Positions 44,895-53,163 of a stretch of 64,000 bases of DNA are shown piece by piece. Position numbers and translations under genes: made by a program. Numbering within the stretch: the stretch's first letter is position 1; every line of letters starts with the position of its first letter. The notes under the pieces are model-generated. The model was not told where the DNA came from, ran no database searches, and saw only the letters and a list, made by a program, of their open reading frames with translations. Source of the DNA: Lewinellaceae bacterium (GTDB lineage Bacteria > Bacteroidota > Bacteroidia > Chitinophagales > Saprospiraceae); the NCBI GenBank assembly GCA_020636155.1, contig JACJYM010000004.1, forward strand, positions 1 to 64,000, given 5' to 3'.

Positions 44895-45941
44895 ATGCAT
44901 ATTAGAAAAAATCATCCCTGGTTTCTATTACTTTTTATACTGATTTATAGCTGTCGGAGCGATTCTACGGTTATTCCTGACACCAGTAAAGTCATGACCG
45001 GTAATTATCAAATCGTCAGATATGAAAAATTATTAGAAGATAATATTCCTATTGATACCGCGAAATTTCAAAAAATATACGAACAATATCCATATTTTAC
45101 TGAAATCACGTTCCGCAATGTCATTCCCTTAAAGGGTAAAATCGGTTCCCCAGAATTTTGCCAAAACTTGTCCGGGTACTTGCAAGATAGCCTCATTCAG
45201 GAAATATATAAAAAAGTAGAAAACGAGTATGGTGACTTACAAAGTACCTCTAAAGAAATCGATTCCGCTTTTAGGTTGTACAAGTATTATTTCCCTACAG
45301 TGGTTCTGCCAAATGTATATACTCTAATTTCCGAGTTTTCAATTCAGAATTTTATTTTTCAAGATGGTAAATGTGATGGTGTGGGAGTCAGTCTTGATAT
45401 GTTTTTGGGCAAAGAATTCAGCTATAAATTATTGGATCCCAAAAACCCCAATTTTTCCGATTACCTCACCCGCCGATTTAATAAAGATCACCTTGTTTTT
45501 AAAATCATGGAAACCATCGTAAACGATAAAATGGAAAGTCGCATGTCTTATAATCTATTGGATAAAATGGTTGATAACGGTAAGAAATTGTACATTCTGA
45601 AAAAAATTCTTCCTACTACCTCTGATACTGTGATATTTGAATATACTAAAGAGCAGCTGGATTGGTGCCAAGAAAATGAACTCGCTATGTGGGCTTTCTT
45701 TTTCGATCAAAAACTATTCTATGAAACTAGTGATATAAAAATTAACAAATATGTAGATGAAGGGCCTCAATCACCGGGTATGCCCTCGGATGCACCCGGA
45801 AGAACTGGAAACTATATTGGTTACCAAATTGTTACTTCATTCATGGAAAAAAATCCGGATATGCCACTAGACTCTTTACTAAATTATACGGATTCTCAAA
45901 TGCTTTTAGAAGTTTCGAGATATAAGCCTAAAAGGGAATAG
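44895..45941 (+). CDS. gldB: Gliding motility lipoprotein GldB
   Basis: Lipobox IYSC (Cys20) and about 330 residues of the DUF2268-like GldB family: QIVRYEKLLEDN at the start, FFPTVVLP-like segment YYFPTVVLPNVYTLISEF, CDGVGVSLDMFLG, and the end GYQIVTSFMEKNPDMPLDSL. GldB is required for gliding in Flavobacterium johnsoniae; its molecular role is unclear. In other Bacteroidota it neighbours gldC; here it precedes an oxygenase gene. Confidence 0.88.
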   Translation: MHIRKNHPWFLLLFILIYSCRSDSTVIPDTSKVMTGNYQIVRYEKLLEDNIPIDTAKFQKIYEQYPYFTEITFRNVIPLKGKIGSPEFCQNLSGYLQDSLIQEIYKKVENEYGDLQSTSKEIDSAFRLYKYYFPTVVLPNVYTLISEFSIQNFIFQDGKCDGVGVSLDMFLGKEFSYKLLDPKNPNFSDYLTRRFNKDHLVFKIMETIVNDKMESRMSYNLLDKMVDNGKKLYILKKILPTTSDTVIFEYTKEQLDWCQENELAMWAFFFDQKLFYETSDIKINKYVDEGPQSPGMPSDAPGRTGNYIGYQIVTSFMEKNPDMPLDSLLNYTDSQMLLEVSRYKPKRE

Positions 45942-45996
45942 TTTTTGTAACCAATTTTAGAGACTAATCACATTGCATTTAAATAATAAAATATAA

Positions 45997-46950
45997 ATGA
46001 GTAATCGAACAATACCATTGGTTGACCTTTCAAAATTTGTAAACGGGGATGAAAAAGAACGAGAAGCATTCGTTGAGCAGTTGGGTGAAGCCTTTCATAA
46101 TGTCGGTTTCGTTGGAGTGATCAACCACGGTGTCCCTAAGGAACTTATTGATGGTTTTTTTCAATCATCGAAAAATTTCTTTTCACTCCCTGTGAGTGTG
46201 AAAAAACATTACGAAATTCCTGAAATGGCAGGCCAGAGAGGTTATACGTCTTTCGGTCGAGAACATGCAAAACAGTCTAAAGTGGCCGACCTCAAGGAAT
46301 TTTACCAATTTGGACAATACGTAGAGGATGACGAGGTGCTTGCTCAGAAATATCCACCCAATCCCTTTGTAGAGGAAATGCCGTCTTTCTCTGAAAATGC
46401 CGAAAAACTTTACAAGGCTTTTGAGGCGGCGGGTGGCCATCTGCTCAGAGCCATTGCGATACATTTGAATCTCCCGGAAGATTACTTTAAGGATAAAATT
46501 CACAACGGGAATAGCATTTTGCGATCGATACATTATCCTCCCATTACTGAAGAACCTGAGACGGCAATCAGAGCAGAACAACACGAAGATATCAATTTGA
46601 TTACCCTATTGGTCGGAGCCAGTGCCGGAGGATTACAATTATTGAATTCAGAAGGAGAATGGCTCGACATATTGCCCGAAAATGACGAAATCGTGATCAA
46701 TGTCGGAGATATGTTGCAGCGATTGACAAATAATTATCTGAAAAGTACTACACATCGAGTAGTAAATCCACCGAAAGAACTGTGGCATGTACCGAGATTG
46801 AGCATCCCTTTTTTCCTTCATCCCAAAAGCGACATGGACTTGACCTGTCTCCCGCAATGCGTGACAGATGAGACGCCTCTGGCTTATGAAGACATGACAG
46901 CCGGCGAATATTTGGACGAAAGATTAAGAGAAATCGGACTTAAAGCTTAA
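45997..46950 (+). CDS. 2-oxoglutarate/Fe(II) oxygenase, isopenicillin N synthase family
   Basis: 317 residues. DIOX_N domain (about 5-125; VDLSKFVNGDEKEREAFVEQ and NHGVPKELIDGFF) and the 2OG-FeII_Oxy domain with Fe ligands in AEQHEDINLITLL (H and D) and STTHRVVNP (H), and RLSIPFF for the co-substrate (R-x-S). Substrate cannot be predicted; housekeeping homologues are widespread in Bacteroidota. Unlinked to biosynthetic genes here. Confidence 0.9.
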   Translation: MSNRTIPLVDLSKFVNGDEKEREAFVEQLGEAFHNVGFVGVINHGVPKELIDGFFQSSKNFFSLPVSVKKHYEIPEMAGQRGYTSFGREHAKQSKVADLKEFYQFGQYVEDDEVLAQKYPPNPFVEEMPSFSENAEKLYKAFEAAGGHLLRAIAIHLNLPEDYFKDKIHNGNSILRSIHYPPITEEPETAIRAEQHEDINLITLLVGASAGGLQLLNSEGEWLDILPENDEIVINVGDMLQRLTNNYLKSTTHRVVNPPKELWHVPRLSIPFFLHPKSDMDLTCLPQCVTDETPLAYEDMTAGEYLDERLREIGLKA

Positions 46951-46961
46951 TTTGAAAATAT

Positions 46962-46996
46962 TTTGACATTCAATTGTCTAATTGTTATTACCTTTG
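46962..46996 (+). promoter_or_regulatory. Candidate promoter of tatA
   Basis: TTTG at 46962-46965 and TACCTTTG at 46989-46996, separated by 23 nt; the -7 element matches TAnnTTTG exactly and lies 21 nt before the tatA ATG. Confidence 0.5.
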
Positions 46997-47017
46997 TATC
47001 ATTAAAGAATTAAGATT

Positions 47018-47221
47018 ATGTTTACCTTATTGTTAGGTTCATTAGGAGCTCCTGAATTAATATTCATAGCTTTTGTCGTGCTTTTGCTTTTTGGTGGTAA
47101 AAAATTACCTGAACTCATGAGAGGCTTGGGAAGTGGTATAAGAGAGTTTAATAATGCGAAAGCAAATATTGAGTCAGAAGTGAAAGAAAGTATGAAAGAG
47201 CTAGACGAAAAGAAGAAATAA
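47018..47221 (+). CDS. tatA: Twin-arginine translocase subunit TatA/E
   Basis: 67 residues: N-terminal membrane helix with ELIFIAFVVLLLFGGKKLPE (the invariant FG-KKLPEL hinge), an amphipathic helix LMRGLGSGIREFNNAK and a charged tail. Forms the pore of the Tat export pathway. The single gene, remote from tatBC, is usual in Bacteroidota. Followed by a strong terminator. Confidence 0.95.
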   Translation: MFTLLLGSLGAPELIFIAFVVLLLFGGKKLPELMRGLGSGIREFNNAKANIESEVKESMKELDEKKK

Positions 47222-47247
47222 AAATTTTATAAAATTTATTAATTCTG

Positions 47248-47287
47248 AGAGCAAAGTCCCTTCGCGGAGCTTTGCTCTTATTTTTTT
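47248..47287 (+). terminator. Rho-independent terminator of tatA
   Basis: AGAGCAAAG (47248-47256) pairs with CTTTGCTCT (47270-47278), the TCC/GGA inside extends the stem, the loop is TTCG-like, and a TTATTTTTTT tract follows. The T-tract runs directly into the ATG of the next gene at 47288. Confidence 0.85.
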
Positions 47288-48481
47288 ATGAAAAACATGA
47301 AAGTTTCAAAAATTTCAGCTCCGAAGATATATTTGGGAGACGACAATGTCCTCAGAAATCATGTCATCACCTATAATGATGAGGGTAGAATTTTAACCAT
47401 TGAACCCCTGGAAAGTCACGATTTATCCTCAGTCAGAATGCTGGATGGATACATCACTCCTGGGTTTATCAATACACACTGTCACCTCGAACTCTCCCAC
47501 ATGAAAAGTGTCGCGGATACAGGTACAGGGCTGATTGATTTTTTACTTCAAGTTGTATCAAAGAGAGAGGTCAACCAAGATTATGTAGAGCAATGTATCG
47601 ATGAACAAGATAAATATATGTGGAATGCCGGAATTATGGGGGTTGGCGATATTTCTAATAAATCTGATACTGCAAAGACTAAAAGCGAGAGTAAAATACA
47701 ATACTATACTTTTGTAGAAATGTTTGACCTCTGGAATACTTCTTTTACTGAAAACACAATTAAACAATACGTTGAAGTATTAAAGGCATTTAACTTAAAA
47801 TCGGGTGATAAAATCAACCTAGTACCTCATGCTCCCTACTCCGTGACTCCAAAATTAATGAGATATATCAGCGAAAACACCTCCATTGAGGACGTTATTT
47901 CAATACATAATCAAGAGACACCTCACGAAAATGCCTTTTTTGTTGATGGAAATGGCGCTTTTCCTCATTTTTACCACCAGTTGAATCTAAGCCTTCAGGA
48001 TTTTATTCCCACTGGCAAACCCTCGATTAATTTTGCATTGGATAATTTTAGGAAAAATGCCAGATTTCTATTCATACACAACACCATGTCCTTGGCAAGC
48101 GATGTGCAATTTGCAATAAATAATCTATCAGAAAAACCCTTTTGGGCGACCTGCCCAAATGCCAATCTTTATATCGAAAACACATTACCCAACTATCGGG
48201 AATTATTGGATGCAGGTGCTACAATGACCATAGGCACTGATAGCCTCACTTCCAATTGGCAACTGTCGATTGCAGAAGAAATCAAGACAATATTAAAATA
48301 TTGTTCATATCTCAGCTTTGATGAAGTCATTGTGTGGGCATGTAAAAATGGAGCCGAAGCCCTAGGATTTGATAAAGAATTAGGGATGATTGAGCTAGGC
48401 AAAATGCCCGGGTTGGTACACTGGCAATTTAATGAAAATGAGGAGACCATTCATGCAAGCTCAGTAAAAAGGATTATATAA
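47288..48481 (+). CDS. Amidohydrolase of the SsnA/TrzN-like family
   Basis: 397 residues, TIM-barrel amidohydrolase superfamily: HCHLELSHMK (first metal motif), VPHAPYSVTP, SIHNQETPHENAFF (catalytic E and H), and GTDSLTSNWQLSIAEEI (Asp) with the C-terminal GMIELGKMPGLVHW. Members hydrolyse amino groups or C-Cl bonds of heterocycles, such as guanine or S-adenosylhomocysteine deamination; substrate unknown. A second start (MKVSKIS) lies 9 nt downstream. No room for a ribosome binding site between the terminator and the start, so initiation is unusual. Coupled to the next gene by a 3-nt gap. Confidence 0.88.
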   Translation: MKNMKVSKISAPKIYLGDDNVLRNHVITYNDEGRILTIEPLESHDLSSVRMLDGYITPGFINTHCHLELSHMKSVADTGTGLIDFLLQVVSKREVNQDYVEQCIDEQDKYMWNAGIMGVGDISNKSDTAKTKSESKIQYYTFVEMFDLWNTSFTENTIKQYVEVLKAFNLKSGDKINLVPHAPYSVTPKLMRYISENTSIEDVISIHNQETPHENAFFVDGNGAFPHFYHQLNLSLQDFIPTGKPSINFALDNFRKNARFLFIHNTMSLASDVQFAINNLSEKPFWATCPNANLYIENTLPNYRELLDAGATMTIGTDSLTSNWQLSIAEEIKTILKYCSYLSFDEVIVWACKNGAEALGFDKELGMIELGKMPGLVHWQFNENEETIHASSVKRII

Positions 48482-48484
48482 GTT

Positions 48485-49072
48485 ATGAATATTAAGGATA
48501 TCATTTCGGTTACACTGATATTATTTTCAGTGATTGACATCATAGGTTCTATACCTATAATTTTGGATATTAAGAATAAAGGCACAAAAATCGAGGCAGG
48601 AAAAGCTGCACTGGTTTCATTGCTGATAATGATGATTTTTCTATTTTTTGGAGGTTATCTCTTGTCCATGTTTGGCGTTGATACGAAATCCTTTGCGGTA
48701 GCCGGAGCCTTGATTTTATTCCTACTGGGATTAGAAATGGTACTAGGTGTGAGAATTTTTAGAGATGAATCTAAAAAGAAATCCGGCTCTATCGTACCTC
48801 TGGCATTTCCGTTGATTGCCGGTGCAGGAACCATGACAACAATCATTTCCCTCAAATCAAAATATCAAAACATTGACATTGCCGTCGCGATTTGTATCAA
48901 TATTCTTTTCGTGTATTTGGTATTGCTATCAACGGATAAAATCAAGCACCTTTTGGGTGATACCGGTATTCAGGTGTTACGCAAGATATTTGGAATCATC
49001 TTATTGGCTATTTCTATTAAATTATTTAGGGATAATTTTCACCTGGTGATTAGTTCTGCGATAGGAAATTGA
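48485..49072 (+). CDS. MarC-family integral membrane protein
   Basis: 195 residues and six membrane helices; typical MarC features: IIGSIPIILDI near the start, FFGGYLLSMFGVDTKSFAVAGALILFLLGLEM and PLAFPLIAGAGTMTTII. Function is not established despite the name; members do not confer multiple antibiotic resistance by themselves. The gene starts 3 nt after the amidohydrolase. Confidence 0.9.
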   Translation: MNIKDIISVTLILFSVIDIIGSIPIILDIKNKGTKIEAGKAALVSLLIMMIFLFFGGYLLSMFGVDTKSFAVAGALILFLLGLEMVLGVRIFRDESKKKSGSIVPLAFPLIAGAGTMTTIISLKSKYQNIDIAVAICINILFVYLVLLSTDKIKHLLGDTGIQVLRKIFGIILLAISIKLFRDNFHLVISSAIGN

Positions 49073-49182
49073 AAAAATAATGTTGAATTCATATCTCGGA
49101 AAAATATAGGTTGTAAATGGAGTTTCGTTAATGGATTGTGCAAAAATAAACTATCTTGCGTAGAAATAAATTTGTCCAGAAC

Positions 49183-49718
49183 ATGAAGCCTTTCACTCTA
49201 TTCCTAAAAACCAAGATAATATTATCAATTTTATTCTTCTTAACTTTAAAAAGCATTACTTATGCACAAATAGTTGAGCTGAATAATCATCAATACAGAT
49301 ACGACGATGAAATATTTTATTGGCAAGAATTGGACTCGGTATTTAATTCTAATGAAGCCACTCATATGCTTATAGAGATTATTTAATTTACCAAAAATAC
49401 GCAAACATTTCGAGAGCAATATCTTATTTTTCGGGTGCCATGCTGATTGTCGGGTTCATCACTTACTTCGATGACCGCCCAAAAAATGGGTTCAATCTTG
49501 CACCTTTGGCAATTGGAGCATTATTTGGTCCACCTTTTTTAATTTCTACTCCAATAGCAATCTTCAAATTTTCAAAACTTAAGAAAAAAAGAAAAATTAT
49601 TTTGGATGCCTATAATTCTAGCCAAGTGTCCAGTCAATACAAGAATAGAGTTGGTGAAAATTTTAATCTAAAATTCGGTTTAGGACTAGGATCAATTGGT
49701 GTTTTTGTGAATTTTTAA
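49183..49718 (+). pseudogene. Frameshifted paralogue of the membrane protein gene at 49759
   Basis: The first part (49183-49386) codes a signal peptide (MKPFTLFLKTKII ... AQ) and continues HQYRYDDEIFYWQELDSVFN before a stop. A one-base shift near 49372 restores the reading: DYLIYQKYANISRAISYFSG, then AMLIVGFITYFDDRPKNG and to the end (GLGLGSIGVFVNF). The reconstructed 178 residues align with the next gene over the whole length (YLIYQKYANISRAISYFSGA against YLLKKQFAKKWKIGFFSSLA). One base has been lost. Programmed frameshifting cannot be excluded, but no slippery heptamer is visible. Confidence 0.75.
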
Positions 49719-49758
49719 AACTGAATATTTCCAATTTTAAACGTTATAAAATAAAAAC

Positions 49759-50292
49759 ATGAATTTGAAGTCCTTTTTAGCTCTAATAATTTGTCTCACA
49801 TTAACAATTGGACTAAAAGCTCAATATGAACAACATATCTATAAGACAGTGAGTACAAATCATTTTAAATACAATGGTGAAGTCTATGCTTCGCTTGCAG
49901 ATTTGGACTATTTGTTTAGAACTGATAACGAACTTTCCGCCGACTTTGACAAATATTTATTGAAAAAACAATTTGCCAAAAAATGGAAAATAGGTTTCTT
50001 TAGCTCCTTAGCTGCTACTGGTATTGCGTTTTTCTGGATTAAATCCATTAGGAAAGAAAATTATGATGGCATAAGTAACGAAGCAGCACTTGCCCTATAT
50101 CTAGGTGCTTTTGGACTTGGAGGCACAATAATTACTTCCGTTGGAATCATGGTTAATACTACCTCAACTTCCATATTAGAATCAAAACTTCTCAGCAACT
50201 ATAATCAATTAGTAACTGCAAAAAGTGGTAACATCAATCAACTTTATTTTGGAATCAGTGAAAATGGCATTGGTTTAGTATTTCGCTTTTGA
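49759..50292 (+). CDS. Membrane protein of unknown function, paralogue of the preceding relic
   Basis: 177 residues: signal peptide (1-21, LKAQ), a soluble segment with TVSTNHFKYNGEVYASLADLD, two membrane helices (about 77-93 and 110-132, GFFSSLAATGIAFFWI and LYLGAFGLGGTIITSVGI) and a tail ending LYFGISENGIGLVFRF like an outer-membrane strand. No family recognised. A tandem copy with a frameshift precedes it, so the locus has duplicated. Confidence 0.65.
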   Translation: MNLKSFLALIICLTLTIGLKAQYEQHIYKTVSTNHFKYNGEVYASLADLDYLFRTDNELSADFDKYLLKKQFAKKWKIGFFSSLAATGIAFFWIKSIRKENYDGISNEAALALYLGAFGLGGTIITSVGIMVNTTSTSILESKLLSNYNQLVTAKSGNINQLYFGISENGIGLVFRF

Positions 50293-50318
50293 TAAGAGCT
50301 TGCAGTACTTTATATTTG
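50287..50318 (+). promoter_or_regulatory. Promoter of carB
   Basis: TTTTG (50287-50291), 19-nt spacer and TATATTTG (50311-50318). This fits the Bacteroidota sigma-A consensus TTTG-N19-TAnnTTTG exactly and lies 28 nt before the carB ATG. Confidence 0.7.
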
Positions 50319-50346
50319 CCCCCGAATTTCATAAAAGCCAGTCGGA

Positions 50347-53163
50347 ATGCCAAAAAATACGCAAATCAAATCCATTCTCATTATCGGAAGTGGCCCCATT
50401 ATCATTGGTCAAGCTTGTGAATTTGATTATTCAGGAACTCAAGCCAGCCGTTCACTAAGGGAAGAAGGGATTGAGGTCACACTTATAAATTCTAATCCGG
50501 CTACCATCATGACAGATAAGGTCACCGCAGACCATATATATCTGCTTCCATTGACCGTCGAAAGTCTAAGACAAATCTTAACCGAACGCCATATCGATGC
50601 CGTGTTGCCAACCATGGGAGGACAAACGGCACTCAATCTGGCGATTGAGGCAGACCAACAAGGTCTTTGGGAAGAATTCGATGTCGAGATGATTGGTGTG
50701 GATGTCAATGCGATAGAACTCACCGAGAATCGTGAAAAATTTCGCCAACACATGATAAAACTTGGCATGGGTGTAGCACCATCCTATATTGCCAATAGTT
50801 TTTTAGAAGGCAAAGAGGCAGCACAAAAAATTGGATTTCCATTAGTTATCAGGCCATCCTATACTCTCGGCGGCACGGGAGGTGGATTTGTGATGCATCC
50901 TGAAGAATTTGATGCGGCCTTACGTCGTGGTCTGACGGCATCTCCCACTCATGAAGTATTGGTAGAAAAAGCAGTACTAGGCTGGAAAGAATATGAACTA
51001 GAACTCTTGCGAGATAACAATGACAATGTGGTCATTATATGTACCGTTGAAAACATGGATCCCATGGGCATACATACTGGGGACAGTATCACGGTAGCTC
51101 CTGCCATGACGCTGTCTGATACCGCTTTTCAGCGAATGAGAGACGCAGCCATCCTTATGATGCGATCGCTAGGAAAATTTGCCGGAGGGTGCAATGTCCA
51201 GTTTGCTGTAAATCCTGAAAATGAAGACATCATCGCCATTGAAATCAATCCTCGGGTAAGCCGTTCTTCTGCACTTGCAAGTAAAGCAACAGGTTACCCC
51301 ATTGCAAAAATTGCGGCTAAACTTGCCATAGGTTATAATCTTGATGAACTAAAAAATCAAATTACCAAGACGACTTCAGCATACTTCGAGCCATCATTGG
51401 ATTATGTGATTGTAAAAATGCCTCGATGGAATTTTGAAAAATTCTATGGTGCCGATAGAACTCTAGGCTTACAAATGAAATCTGTCGGTGAAGTCATGTC
51501 CATAGGTAGAAGTTTTACCGAAGCCCTACAAAAAGCTTGTCAGAGTCAAGAAAACAACCGCAGCGGTCTTGGTGCTGACAAGAAAGAATGGATAAAAACA
51601 GAGGATATCCTTGGCAGATTAGACAAAGCCAGTGATGACCGGGTATATAGAATTAAAGACGCTTTGAGGCTTGGTGTGCCCGAAAGAACAGTACACAAAT
51701 TGACTCGTATCGATCCATGGTATATCAGCCAGATAAAAGACCTCATCAAACTCGAGGACAATCTCATGAGATATAATATTCCTGATGAAATCCCTCGTGA
51801 ATTCTACGTGGAATTAAAGAAGAATGGATACAGTGATGCCCAGATTGCATGGATAATGCGAGTTGATGAATCAGCAGTAACCAAGGCTCGAAAAAATCTT
51901 GGTATCAAAAGAACCTATAAAATGGTGGATACTTGTGCGGCAGAGTTTAGGGCAGAAACACCATACTTTTACTCTACATTCGATGGCGAAAATGAAAGTA
52001 TTCCAAGTGACAAATCCAAAATAGTCGTTCTCGGTTCCGGGCCTAATCGAATTGGTCAAGGAATAGAATTTGATTATTGTTGTGTTCATGGGCTACTGGC
52101 TATTAAAGAAGAAGGATTCGAATCCATCATGATAAATTGCAATCCTGAGACCGTTTCGACGGACTTTGACGTAGCAGATAAATTATATTTTGAACCCATC
52201 TTTTGGGAACACCTTGAAGAAATCATTGACCATGAAAAACCTGAAGGAGTCATCGTTCAGCTAGGTGGACAAACCGCTTTGAAGTTGGCTGAAAAACTGG
52301 ATAAAAAGGGAGTAAAAATTATTGGTACCAGTTATGAAAACATGGATTTAGCAGAGGATCGCGGACGGTTTTCTGACTTGCTCAAAGAATTGGGCATTCC
52401 ATACCCCAAATATGGTACCGCCGTCGATGCAGATGAAGCCATCAAAGTTGCGAATCAAGTCTCCTACCCAGTGTTAGTAAGACCTTCGTACGTACTAGGT
52501 GGCCAACGTATGAGAATAGTCATCAACGACGAAGAACTAGAACGTCATGTACTTAAGATTTTCAAACACATGCCTGACAATAAGGTGTTGATTGACCAAT
52601 TCCTCGAAAGAGCGAAAGAAGCGGAAATAGATGCAATCTGTGACGGTGAAGAGGTGTTGATTATGGGTATTATGGAACATATCGAGCCCGCGGGAATTCA
52701 CTCAGGAGATAGTTCTGCAGTATTGCCGCCATACTCTCTCAGCGAAAAAGCCATAGAAACCATGATAGAGTATGCTAAAAAACTGGCTTTTGCATTGGAC
52801 ATCAGAGGGTTAATAAATATTCAATTTGCGATTAAAGACGATCATGTATTCGTAATAGAAGCGAATCCACGTGCCTCGCGTACCACACCATTTATTGCAA
52901 AGGCGTATGAGGTTCCTTTTCTGAATATTGCGACAAAAGTCATGATGGGAACTAAGAAGTTAAAGGATTTTAAAATCGAGAAAAAACTTGAAGGTTATGC
53001 CATCAAAGTACCGGTGTTTTCATTTGAGAAATTCCCTAATGTAGATATGCAACTAGGACCTGAGATGAAATCAACTGGAGAGGCGATTCGTTTTATCAAG
53101 AATCTAAAAGATCCATTCTTCCGAGAACTTGATCGAAACCGAAGTATGTATCTGACCCGCTAA
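50347..53163 (+). CDS. carB: Carbamoyl-phosphate synthase large subunit
   Basis: Makes carbamoyl phosphate for arginine and pyrimidines. 938 residues: two homologous synthetase halves with the carboxy- and carbamoyl-phosphate ATP-grasp domains (SGPIIIGQACEFDYSGTQA, IRPSYTLGGTGGGF and the second half GSGPNRIGQGIEFDYCCVH, VRPSYVLGGQRMRIV) and the oligomerisation domain in the middle. The protein ends about 20 residues behind the second ATP-grasp domain (KNLKDPFFRELDRNRSMYLT), so the C-terminal MGS allosteric domain of about 130 residues is absent. Length agrees with other Bacteroidota enzymes of the short type. carA is not adjacent. Confidence 0.97.
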   Translation: MPKNTQIKSILIIGSGPIIIGQACEFDYSGTQASRSLREEGIEVTLINSNPATIMTDKVTADHIYLLPLTVESLRQILTERHIDAVLPTMGGQTALNLAIEADQQGLWEEFDVEMIGVDVNAIELTENREKFRQHMIKLGMGVAPSYIANSFLEGKEAAQKIGFPLVIRPSYTLGGTGGGFVMHPEEFDAALRRGLTASPTHEVLVEKAVLGWKEYELELLRDNNDNVVIICTVENMDPMGIHTGDSITVAPAMTLSDTAFQRMRDAAILMMRSLGKFAGGCNVQFAVNPENEDIIAIEINPRVSRSSALASKATGYPIAKIAAKLAIGYNLDELKNQITKTTSAYFEPSLDYVIVKMPRWNFEKFYGADRTLGLQMKSVGEVMSIGRSFTEALQKACQSQENNRSGLGADKKEWIKTEDILGRLDKASDDRVYRIKDALRLGVPERTVHKLTRIDPWYISQIKDLIKLEDNLMRYNIPDEIPREFYVELKKNGYSDAQIAWIMRVDESAVTKARKNLGIKRTYKMVDTCAAEFRAETPYFYSTFDGENESIPSDKSKIVVLGSGPNRIGQGIEFDYCCVHGLLAIKEEGFESIMINCNPETVSTDFDVADKLYFEPIFWEHLEEIIDHEKPEGVIVQLGGQTALKLAEKLDKKGVKIIGTSYENMDLAEDRGRFSDLLKELGIPYPKYGTAVDADEAIKVANQVSYPVLVRPSYVLGGQRMRIVINDEELERHVLKIFKHMPDNKVLIDQFLERAKEAEIDAICDGEEVLIMGIMEHIEPAGIHSGDSSAVLPPYSLSEKAIETMIEYAKKLAFALDIRGLINIQFAIKDDHVFVIEANPRASRTTPFIAKAYEVPFLNIATKVMMGTKKLKDFKIEKKLEGYAIKVPVFSFEKFPNVDMQLGPEMKSTGEAIRFIKNLKDPFFRELDRNRSMYLTR

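Noticed and set aside
49365..49390. Programmed ribosomal frameshift
   Set aside because: No slippery heptamer or downstream pseudoknot seen; the intact paralogue lies next door.
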